From: Candolleomyces eurysporus
Taxonomy: Eukaryota > Basidiomycota > Agaricomycetes > Agaricales > Psathyrellaceae
Assembly (NCBI GenBank): GCA_027579435.1
Contig: JANBPK010000709.1
Location: forward strand, 5,184 to 69,183
Direction: 5' to 3'
DNA length: 64,000 nucleotides
How positions within the stretch are numbered: the stretch's first letter is position 1; each line of letters starts with the position of its first letter. A program made the position numbers and the translations under genes. Positions 1-10,271 of the stretch are shown here, one piece after another. Below the pieces are notes generated by a model. The model was not told where the DNA came from and did no database searches. It worked only from the letters and a program-made list of their open reading frames with translations.

Positions 1-2725
1 TGACNNGGAATTTCTTGGAAGCCTANGAGGNGAGGAANTACGTCNACCATATCAAGGNCGACCTNTGACACTTATCTACGCATGTGCTTTCACAGCTGAA
101 TCTTCAAGTGCCGCCCGACGCCGTCACCGGTTCACGTTCATTATCCCAAAAATACGACAGCTTCCCTGCACCCATCCTTGTACTTTTAAATCCAAAGACG
201 CCCGAGAGTTTGGGCACCCGTCGCTCTCCAAGCGCCCTGTCGGGTCTCCCGAGGACCAAAATGACGCAGAGCAAANGCAGATTTCCAGAAACAAAAATAA
301 GCCTGACATATGCACTCNNNGCTTAGACCCGCTTCCTGTCTNTGCATTTCCCNTTGGTGCGCACTTGCCTTTTCGACCAATTTGTTATCAGCCACGGTAG
401 TCATTCGTTCTGATCGCCTGCTGTCCTTCGGGATTCTTACTGATCAACTTCGAGGCACACCTCGGGCGGATCGCTGGCAGTTTTTGACTCTTTCTAAATG
501 GGAATTAGAAAAAGACGTCGACTAGCAGGCAACAATACAAAACCCACCCTGCAACTCGTGCAATCTTGCAGCACCCACATTGAGTCCGGCGGAGCCAAAG
601 AGGTGTGGCGAGAAGATGAAAAACTGATATGTAATCTTGAAAGCGACGTTTTGTGACACGGGTCTGAAGACGCCGCCCGCATCCCAAACAAGCAGGTTCG
701 TACCGACTCCCTCTTCTGCGAAGTTTCGGACCTTCAGCATCAACCTATGGTCAAGCGAGAATATCAGAACGACCAGAGAGATACGTAAAATGCGGGGANN
801 ACTAAGGCCTCTCGTACGCGAGCATCTGGGGGAGGCGATGCTGCGAACGCGGGGCAGCCATTCGAATAGACTTCTTCCTACATAAANAAGCCTCGATGAA
901 TCAAAAAGGAAACGAAGCAGAAGAAAGAGGCAATTACTATATTGCATATTGAGCTCTAAATATCGCCTCTAAGCCACAGGGGACTAGGGTCATGGGGGTC
1001 GCCCAACCCACAGTAACCCCGCCGCTTGCAGGAACTATCGTGTGCACACAACTTCTCTTCTNGATGAGATAGGACCTNTTTCGATGAGGGCGAAGGGCAA
1101 CGAGAACGACTGATAATCCGAAAACGCCGACTGCGCGCGTAGACATGGAACCTAGCGGATGTTCACACCGAACAAAAACCTGGAACAAGGAGAAAGACTT
1201 ACAGGGCACGAGGTTTTTACGTCTGCGAGTCGCGTACCGAGGGTCATGCGACCACGATTTCCCCAAAGTTGCGTGTATTCCCCCGCATCGGCGAACACTA
1301 CCGACCCCACGCAAGGCGCGAAGCGCCACGAGACGTCTGCAATGAAAAGGGCGCCAGGGACATTTGTCCTAAATAATCAAGTGCGGACCGACAGGTTGAA
1401 GCANTGGCCAGCCATCGGAGAATTACCAACAAACCTTCGGGTAGTGTCGTCACGTTTTAGAGATACATCTTGCCAATCAAGCGAATTGCAGAGTTGCAAT
1501 CCAAATAGCGAAGTAGGAATACAACCCGAGGTTGACAGGTCCTCATGTTCATGACGACACGTTCATAATGGCTATTGAAAAGGCTTGTTTGCATTGACAA
1601 TTTCGTAGATGATGCTGTAAAAGTTGCACATACGATGAACGGGTCTTAAAGAACTGGCCTCTTGACAGGAGATAGCCATTTGCCCGGAACCCANCATTAC
1701 TTCCTGTTCTAACATTACGTCCTAATTCGCACTTCCTTATCAGCGAGGGCGTACTAGGACCCGTCCGTTCGACGTCCGTTGCAGAGATAATTCCGCGACG
1801 ANCNTTCTCACAGGTACGATATCGGAAAGGCTTCCTGACTTCAGGTAGATGCGTCCTTGGCGGAGACAGTACAGCAGTACCCAGCAGATCAACGGAGAGG
1901 ATGCAACTCTCGTACCAGTGATATGGCCATCTTCTCGCCAAACTGCCGATAAGGGTAATTGCAATCGCGGTCTGGACCTCATAAGATGAAAACAGCTTAT
2001 GGGTCTACGTCCAAGTTGTGCCATACGAGGTGGGTGGGCCGACAAACAGGCGGCTTGCAGGCACCTGATCGCTTTCTCGAGCATGCACCAGCACCGCGGG
2101 GAATTAAACTTTCGAGGTTGAAAGGTTTTCGCTGAAGGGTCCAATACCATGCTCCGAAGGGCCCTTCCGAGTTGAGAAAAGCACCCATTTCCCGCGTGTT
2201 TGAACAGGGTGGATTAATGGACTAAACCACCCGGAAGTTTCTTCAGACAACTGGGGTGAAAAGGTTGGCAACAAATTCAGACTCACCTTAGTCTAGAATG
2301 CACATCGCCGTGTCTCCTCCTGAGTTTCCCAAAATGAGTCATGCAGGTTCGAAAGCTCTATTCCGAGTAGCACTGCCCTCAAGCTACGGTTGACGGCACG
2401 AAAAGATCGAGTGCAACCCAACACGTCGCGTCGCGACCTCCATCCGATAGCCACGGTACTGCCGCGTTCCATCAGCGCAAAAAGGCCTTTTGTTTTCTGA
2501 TAAAGAAGTCTTCGTTCTTCCACTCATCCGTTCACGCTTTCATGCGGTGGCTTGCGGGTGCTGGAAACCGAGAGGAACAATGAAGGGCGTTGATGATCAT
2601 GGTTGCTGTTGGACGTTAAGGTTGGTAATGAGCGCGGGCTCCACACTCCGGCCTCTTTACCTCTTTATTACACTCTCCTCGCTCCATCACCTACCAATCC
2701 TCATCCTCATCCTCCTCGACCCCAA
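1..2725. other. no gene recognised
   Basis: Only short, mutually overlapping reading frames occur on both strands. None has a recognisable domain, a consistent intron pattern or a pyrimidine-rich start context. Scattered Ns lie near the left edge. The last 80 bases are a CT-rich tract that belongs to the promoter of the next gene. Confidence 0.5.
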
Positions 2726-4295
2726 ATGCGTAGAATTCTACATAAAATCAGGAAGAAGCCAAGTATTGACGGTGGCTCAGGACAGTCTAGCAAGCCTCGC
2801 CGCCGCACCGCCGTTTTCTTGACGGAAGACCAGTCGGAGGCATGTCTGTCATCGTATTCTGAGGTGCCCATGATCCTGGACTGGCAGCCACCACACTACA
2901 GTGAACCAAGGAATAGGTTAAATGCCAATTCGCCGCCCCACCAACGCCCAGAAGCAAGCCAAGCAGTAGTCCCCGTGCCAACCACGCCCTTTCCCCTGCC
3001 AACCGAAGTCATGTACCTCATTATTGAGAACTATATTGCCAGGGATGTGAAGACGCTGCTCAACCTCGGCAGAGCAGTCCCCGACCTCCGACATCACTGT
3101 TGGATTCATGCCTTCGGTAGCGTCAAAGTCGTTATTCGGCAGCGGGAAATCGATAGGAAGAATGACAAGAGCAATGTTGACCTCTTCCTCCAACTCATTT
3201 CTAGGACACCAGAGATTCTTCCATACGTTCGGGAACTGGACATTCAAGATCGAGGGCGCAATGTCTGGCATCCACAAGCCTTGGCTTCAACCAGCCAAGA
3301 AGACCTTACCACCCTCTCATTGCTCCTCGTCAAGTCACAACAAATGAAACTGAGGAGTTTTCGAATAACGTCAACTCTCGTCTGGTCGAACCTTCCCATC
3401 CCCCTCAGAGAAGCGTTCTTTGCAATGTTCTCCTCCCCTACCCTCTCCGATATCGCTCTCTCTGGTATCCTTCTCCCCGTCAACCTGCTCGCATTGATCA
3501 GGAATCTGCGAGTAGTTGACTTCCAAACAGGAGGGGTAGGGCCGCCGACGTACCATCCATCTGTGGCTTCCTCCACCCCTAAACTGGTGGACGCCCTCAA
3601 GATCCGAGATCGAAATCCATTTTCCAACCCTATGTCGGTGCTGGGCTTCTCCGACCATTCGTTCAAACCATTCTCCCTTCTACATCTCACTTATCTCGAA
3701 ATTTGCCTCCCCGGGAAGCACCTCTCAACAGTTCAAGAAGGCCTTCGGGTTTGTCGGAATCTTGAACGGTTCAAAGTGTTTGTTGGGACTGCCGGTGGAC
3801 GTGAGTGTTTTAAACATCCTTGTCTTTTGTCCCATGCCTTGTTGCTGAATTGTTGTGTTTTAAGTTCCTCATCCGCTCACTCTGGGCTCCCTAGTTAGTC
3901 TAAAGTCTTTAACTTTGTCGGCAGACATCACCAACATCCTGGACTCCGCCATCCGCTTTGACTGGGTCATCGACGCCTTGGAGTCCATCCGCTCAGATTC
4001 CCTCCTGGAAGACCTAACCATCCTGATTCGAACACCGAGTCTGGAGCTGGGGAAGCAATGCGAATGGGCCCTTCTCGACGTGTTATTCCAGTCAGGGGAG
4101 AGTGCAAAGTGGTCGCGGCTCCAGTTGCTCAAGATTATTTGGTGCACCGCACGCTCGCAGGATATTCAAGAGAACCGGAACAAGGACTTTGTACAGTTAT
4201 TACCTTCCTTTATGCCACATCTCCATGAACGAGGGATCTTGAAGATGCAGACCACCTATTCTGACACTCAGTACAATTTCTGGACTTTTACCTGA
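2726..4295 (+). CDS. F-box-like hypothetical protein
   Basis: Two exons, 2726..3800 and 3925..4295, give about 481 aa. The intron (GTGAGT..GCAG, 124 nt) joins the two halves in frame. The ATG at 2726 is preferred because a long CT-rich tract typical of fungal start regions precedes it, while the frame further upstream has only non-ATG starts. Around residue 90 the motif LPTEVMYLIIENY resembles an F-box core. It is followed by a region predicted to fold as irregular leucine-rich repeats, the usual plan of the large agaricomycete F-box-like families whose members present substrates to SCF ubiquitin ligases. The substrate is unknown. The call rests on the motif and overall look, so it could be a degenerate F-box protein with another role. 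Confidence 0.6.
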
Positions 4296-5361
4296 CAATA
4301 TTCAGAGACAATTCTTTGTACAGTACGTAGATACAAATACGACAAATGCAAGAGCGCTGGCGCCGTTCGGATATCTCGGTCATGCCGGAAGCCCCGATCA
4401 ATGATGTCATGGAGAGTGTCTTCTGGAAGGCCAGGGGGCGCTTCCCTCGACGAACCATGATACCTGGAAACATTACCTAGAAAATACTGAGCTTGTAACC
4501 CTCGCGCAACATCCAAAAGCTCAGCTCAAAATCTTGGGATACGAAGCTCCCAGACTATTTTTCCAGTTTCGAAAGGGCCCTGCGAGTAGCACGAATTATT
4601 GCTTTTATGGAGCATCAAGGTGGCAGCATCACAACGATATTGGCAAACGTATCCAAGTCTATCTAAGACATACACCCACGTTCTTAGCATTGAGGAGAAG
4701 CCTGGATTGGACATGACTTTTGCCATCCAGGTCCAATTGGAAGCATTATCAGACGGACAATTTTTGTCCAGGTCTCTGATTCGAAAATTTATTTCAAGTG
4801 AGAAGACATTCCTTGGAGTCGTTCACCATGATGGTCCAATTTCAAGAGGTTCCCCCAAATAGGTAGCAACGGATCCATGGGCGAAGACGGCGTCGAGGGG
4901 CCGAACCTGAGTATCTCCCGGACGCCATTTCCTCGCAACGCTGGCTAAGGGCCAAGCCAGGTAAACTCGATGGTTTGAAGCGCATCCAACATCTGTTGCA
5001 TTAGGCCCTCTTGGGGAAGGTGCATCCGAATTCGCTGCCTGACACCTCCGAACCATCGCAGCAGTGGTGAACTTGAACGCATTGTTAATTATCACGGCCA
5101 AGAAATCTCGTTTCGCAAGAGCAGTTCAGTGTAGGGCGTATCGTGGACCATGCAAAACCGGCCAGGCTGGCCTAGTACTACGAGCAGGGACATCGTAGTG
5201 TAACGGAGAGAAATGGATTGGCGACCGAATATTCCCACGTGGGAACATGAATCGGAGATTTGTGATTGGACCGTGGAATTTTCCGATTCATCCCGCCGCG
5301 AAAAGGTCACGCGTGACGAGCAGCCAAAACTCCTTCTCCCCCGAATTCTCCAACCCACAAA
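4296..5361. other. intergenic region
   Basis: No supported gene. The right part holds the CYT1 promoter, including a perfect 14-bp palindrome with a CACGTG core. Small frames here lack domains and are not conserved-looking. Confidence 0.5.
5232..5245. promoter_or_regulatory. palindromic CACGTG element upstream of CYT1
   Basis: TTCCCACGTGGGAA is a perfect 14-bp palindrome centred on CACGTG, 117 bp upstream of the CYT1 start codon. CACGTG is the core bound by bHLH factors of the Cbf1 type in fungi, which are known to act on respiratory-chain genes in yeast. Binding here is inference only. Confidence 0.45.
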
Positions 5362-6678
5362 ATGATATCGAGGCTGTCTGCGGGAGCCTTCAGAAAGGCC
5401 GCCTTTGGTGCTGCTCGCTCAAATGCTGCCCAACGCGCATCCTCCGTACGTCCCCGTCGTCCTCGTCGCCGTCGCCAAAGCCCCAGTTTTGCTCATCTGG
5501 CCATGTACAGGTTCGGTTTGCCTCGTCGAGAGCTTCGACGTCCGCTTTCGAGGTATGTACAGCTCATTCTCTCGGTCTGTACTCTATTGACAAGAAGCAT
5601 ATAGTCGGTCATGAGCTCCCCCGCGACCCTCGCCTCTGCCTCCCTTTTCGCTGTCGGAACCGTCGCCTGGTACACCCACCTCTACGGAACCCTCCCGTTC
5701 ATTAGCGAAGCCCACGCCAGCCACCTCAGTGACGAAGGTCTCCACCCAGCTGCATACCCATGGCCCCAGAAGGGTTTGTTTGACACGTTNGACCACGCCA
5801 GGTGAGTTTCAGCTGTGCCGCCACCATACTTTACTCTGATCTTCCGTGAACAGTATCCGCCGAGGATACCAGGTGTACCGTGAAGTCTGCGCTGCTTGCC
5901 ACTCGCTCGACCGTATTGCATGGCGCAACCTTGTTGGTGTCTCCCACACCGTTGACGAAGCTCGTACCATGGCTGAGGAGGTTGAATACACCGACGGACC
6001 CAACGCCGAGGGCGAGATGTTCCAGCGACCAGGAAAACTCGCCGACTATATGCCCGCGCCTTATCCTAACGAGGAGGCCGCTCGTTCCAGCAACGGTGGT
6101 GCCTTGCCTCCTGACCTCAGTTTGATTGTCAAGGCCCGTCATGGTGGTGCTGTAAGTCGTCCTCCACTTTTCGTTCATGACGCGACTTGACGACGTGTCC
6201 AGGACTACATCTTCTCCCTTCTCACTGGTTACATCGACCCCCCTGCTGGCGTTGAAATCCGAGAGGGCATGAACTACAACCCCTACTTCCCTGGTGGAGC
6301 TATCTCCATGGCTCGTGTCTTGTTCGATGGTTTGGTCGAGTACGATGATGGTACGCGTCCTTTCCTGATCCGCATATACACCTTTCTCATACGTTTCATG
6401 TGCAGGTACACCCGCCACCACCGCCCAGATGGCCAAGGACGTTGTCCAGTTCCTCAGCTGGGCTGCTGAGCCCGAGCACGACGAGAGGAAGAAGACTGGT
6501 ATCAAGGCAGTCATTATCTTCTCTACTCTCTTCGCCCTCAGCGTTTACGTCAAGCGCTTCAAGTGGGGCGTCATTAAGAACCGGAAAATCGGTATGTCTG
6601 CGGTCTCTTCTTGAATAAGCATTCTCTGACCCAATGCGTTTTCCAGTTTACAACCCCCCTGTTGACAAAACGCATTAG
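5362..6678 (+). CDS. CYT1: cytochrome c1, haem protein of complex III
   Basis: Seven exons: 5362..5445, 5511..5552, 5605..5801, 5854..6151, 6203..6350, 6406..6591 and 6647..6678, giving 328 aa. This subunit of ubiquinol-cytochrome c reductase passes electrons from the Rieske protein to cytochrome c on the outer face of the mitochondrial inner membrane. The N-terminus is an Arg/Ser/Ala-rich presequence ([19 protein letters not shown]) followed by a hydrophobic sorting segment. The haem-binding CAACH motif follows at about residue 123. [17 protein letters not shown] and the sequence around [19 protein letters not shown] are family hallmarks, and a C-terminal membrane anchor ([20 protein letters not shown]) precedes a short matrix tail. 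Every intron keeps frame. A CACGTG palindrome sits in the promoter. Confidence 0.95.
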
Positions 6679-6756
6679 AGACGCTCCTTTTATATATACA
6701 CAGGAGGTTGTTATTGAGGGAATACTATTATGTCTTGTTACTAGACTAATGCTAAC

Positions 6757-9700
6757 GGAGCTTTTCGTCATCGATTCGGGAGTGCTTCAAGAATTTCTCT
6801 GTTCCAACTTGAACCCGCCCTCGAGCCTGAATCCTTTCATGAAGGTTAAGGATGATACTCTATTTGGTGCTGAGGAAGTAAGTTTACTCTAATGTCAAAC
6901 CCCTTTCAACTCATCTCTTTCAGCTGCTGGCTAGCGCTACAAGTTCGGCGTACGTACCGATATCACGTGAGTATATTCGCCAAGCGCGTTTTNGGCTACG
7001 CGGGCGGCTAGAAGGCCTTTAAAACAAGGTGAGGCTCCTCAGAGCTCAGAGAGGATCAGACTCACTGCCAGAAGTATCAGGTTACCAGTACTGTGCCGAA
7101 CAGCCAGCCAGAGGTCAGTGGCCCATTGGGCGACCGCCACAAACGCACTCGAGAGGCCTTGATATGTGATTCCGTGCCAAAGTTTGAGTGGGCCCCTCCT
7201 GAGTGAACTGCAATTATATGCACCTCCGAGAACATGGCTTGGAATATATGCAGTAAATATTTGAATGACTGTAAATTGCGCTTTGCATATAAAGCTGAGT
7301 TTTATCAGCAAGCTAACCGTAGTTCGATGGCTCTCGACGGCGCCTATACTCCAGGACCCATGACCACCGGACAAGGCGCCCAATTCAAAATGGTGACTGA
7401 TCCTGACATTGACATGTCATTTAATCATTGGCAGTGCAAGCACACATGTTGCACGAGGCTTCTGCGCGGAAAACGCTAGGAAGGGGAATGTATTCCTTCT
7501 GGCCATGCTAGAGGCGTCCGCCCACCACGTAGTTGAGGGCTCTTAACCTCTTTCTCTCACTATCTCAGGGCTCATTGAGCATGAATCTCCGGAATCTGGA
7601 CGCCCCGGACGCAGTGACCTACCTTAACGAGGTCAAAGTTCATCTCAAGGATGATGTAGCTTCATTTGCTGTGTTTGTACAGCAAGTGGACAGGCTCCTG
7701 AAGGGAAATAGGTGAGCATCCGTGCATTCGCTTGAACTCTCGTTCACTACCGCTAACACCTGTTACTTGATAGTTCGCAGCCTTCGTTTTCCAAGTCAAT
7801 CGTTGCTACTGCAAACATTCTGAGGAACAGTCCCTCGCTTTTCCGGAAAATAAACTCGATACTGCGAAACGGCGATCGAGTCGAGTGCCCAAACAACTCC
7901 CGAGTTACTCTGTTCGTGCTGGTGACTGCGTCGCTTGCGAGAATCTACTCCAGCTCTCCGAACGCCCCCAGTAATGAGATCCCAAAGCCGTCAACAACGA
8001 ACGAGTTGCTCGATGTCATCGTTTCGAAACAGGACTGGGCCCAATTGTTGGCCACGCCGCACAGCAAGGAGTATTTTACTTGTGTGTCGCAGCTGCTGCA
8101 AGTGGTAAGCACGTCTCAGATACAGACCCCACGCTTCAGCGCATTAGTATTCACTCGCCTTTCTCTGAAGCTTCTGGACGATCTGAATACGGAGTCGGTC
8201 AAAAGCTCCACCGTATACCGCTGCCTCCGGGATCTAGGGGACGCGCATTCCGTCCTCCCTCCCTCGATATTCATGAATCATATCAAGCATGACGGTCAAA
8301 ACTACGCCCTTCAAGGCGGTGCCTCGTCGGTAGGTGTTGGCTTTTATCTCTCGGAACCGTCCATAGTGCCTAACCTTCCATTTCAGGACATATATAAAGG
8401 TGTGGCTAAAGGGGTCACCTTATGTTTCCGCGTCCTAAGGATGTTTGGCGTCCCTCAAGAGGAAAGAGACGAGTTCTATAAGGTACAAGTGCCCCACACG
8501 CTCTCGCATGGCGCCCGATCGACTAATAAACCCCGAAGAGATTCTGCAAGGAAGTTCTCGTCTGGAGGCAGCTCAGACACCCCAATATTCTTCCATTCCT
8601 AGGCGCCAATACAGAGTCATTCCGGCCTCAGTTCTGTTTTATATCGTATTGGATGAGCCACGGTAGTATAATGTCTTTTCTTAAGAAAAATCCGAATCAT
8701 GATCGACTGGCAGCGGTACGTGTTAGCCGTTTTGGTCGAGACTTCCAACGCAATGTTAATGAACGCATCAATGGTAGATCAACGAAATAGTCGCCGGTAT
8801 TGACTACCTGCACCATCTGGACCCGCCTGTAACTCATAACGACATCAAAGGGGTCAGTAGAAGCATCGTGTGTTCTGAGTTTAATCCCCGCCTAACTGCG
8901 TCTCCTGATCGTAGGCCAACGTGCTGGTCACCGATGCCTTAACCTGTTGTTTGGCGGACTTCGGACTTTCTCTGATCTTGGAGTCGCAGCGTTTGGGAAA
9001 CAAATCTCCTACATTGGCGGGTTCTATTTGCTGGATGGCCCCAGAGCTCATGACCGCTGGGGAACTGGATGCTTCTGACCCCAACGACGGTCAAGCGGTG
9101 AAACGTGAGATAGATCGCAAAGCTGGGGACATGTTTGCTTTGGGATGCACGATCTACGAGGTGTGTATACTCCCATCGGCTCAGGGCCATCGAAGACAGA
9201 TTGACCCCCAAAATTACAGATCTACACCGGGAAACCCCCGCACTACAACCTCAACCATATCGCAAATGTCGTCTTTGCCGTCGCCATTGAAAAGAAGCGC
9301 CCAGAAGTGCCTCCTCCCGAGCGGGAGTGGACTGAGACAGAAATTGATATGTGGTGGGTTGTGGAACAGTGCTGGCAGCACCAACCAACCATGAGGCCAA
9401 ATATTCGTTTGGTTAAGTATTATCTCCAGGGCTTAGCTGCAAACCGAGGAAAGGAGCTTACTAGCACTTCCTCCCCTTCGTTGACTGAGGATATTATTAG
9501 TCAAGAGATCGTCTCGGCTACTGAAATGGCGAAGGCTCAGCGGTGGGTTCAGGAACAAATGAGCTCGATTCTCTCCAAAGGTCCCTTGGAGAGGAGATTT
9601 GACGAATCATCAACGACGACAAAGGTATGATATCTCCTTATCTCAAAGTTACCAGGAGCGCTCGTGGCTTACTAGGATTATACTAGATGTCTTTGAGAAG

Positions 9701-10217
9701 CGAAATGGTGGCGCCTGTCTCGAGGCGGCCTAGAGTTCTTGCTCCTATTCAGCTTCCTGACCAGACGGCAGACGCTGAGAGGTACCCAACCCCAGTGTCT
9801 GCGACAGAAGCTGTAGACAGGCTAAGCAATTACTCCACCGTTGAACTCCAGATGCTTAGGATTCGCCCTAAGAGTAGGGAATGGACCAGGGCTCGCCCAC
9901 CAAGCCCCACCCCCAATACAAGCGTCCATCGAACTCTGGTTTGCTCACACCTCCGCACACCCCTTCGGTACAGACACAAGACTTTCTGGTACCTCCTTTG
10001 CCTCCCACACCCGAACTGCCTAGACCCGTCAATTGCCCTCTTGACCTTGACAAGCCCAGAATTTATGTTCCGACACCTCGGAGGGCCATTCCACACCGAC
10101 CAACACAGAAGTCTCGTTTGCGTGAGGTTGTTGTCGAGACAGATTCTGAAGGAGATCTTGATTAGCTTCATCATAACTTTATTCTATATGTATTCAGCCT
10201 TCTTTTCAATTATGGAG
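6757..10217 (+). repeat. tandem duplication, unit 1
   Basis: This segment and 10218..13295 are two highly similar direct copies of about 3.1-3.5 kb. Each carries one complete PAH-kinase gene with its flanks. The left end begins about 80 bp after the CYT1 stop. The right end includes a copy of the last four codons (TCAATTATGGAG on the + strand) of the adjacent phosphomannomutase gene. Unit 1 is longer because it has an extra block at roughly 6938-7330 that unit 2 lacks. Confidence 0.85.
6938..7330. other. extra segment present only in duplication unit 1
   Basis: Both units share GCTGGCTAGCGCT on the left and the block around GGCGCCTA, CCCATGAC on the right. In unit 1 about 390 bp separate them; in unit 2 they are adjacent. 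The segment has no ORF of note and no clear target duplication, so it may be an insertion in unit 1 or a deletion in unit 2. Confidence 0.5.
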
Positions 10218-10271
10218 AGCTTTTCGTCATCGATTCGGGAGTGCTTCAAGGATTTCTCGGTCCCAACTTGA
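7581..10271 (+). CDS. PAH-domain/protein-kinase-like protein, copy 1
   Basis: Nine exons: 7581..7711, 7774..8104, 8171..8329, 8387..8482, 8539..8715, 8778..8852, 8915..9160, 9220..9624 and 9687..10271. A literal reading gives 734 aa. Residues 8 to about 80 read DAVTYLNEVKVHL .. VFVQQVDRLL .. ILRNSPSLFRKINSILRNG .. VEC, the spacing of a Sin3-type paired amphipathic helix (PAH) domain. A kinase-like domain spans about 200-500: GGASSDIYKG loop, CFRVLR where VAIK is expected (Arg222 replaces Lys), THNDIKGANV catalytic loop (Asp320, Asn325), ADFG (Asp338) and WMAPE. A Pro- and basic-rich tail follows. Compared with copy 2, one C is missing from the run at 9905-9908, so the literal frame changes in the tail and ends at 10271; in copy 2's frame the stop would be at 10163-10165. 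Intron 2 differs in length between copies (66 versus 58 nt), confirming that it is spliced out. The function is unknown; a signalling or transcription adaptor is inference. Confidence 0.75.

Noticed and set aside
84..2523. Many 60-140 codon frames on both strands
   Set aside because: They overlap each other, lack domains and show no intron-supported extension. Several start at non-ATG codons.
5247..5705. 152-codon plus-strand frame over the CYT1 start
   Set aside because: It runs through CYT1 exons 1-3 and their introns in another frame; the cytochrome c1 model explains the sequence.
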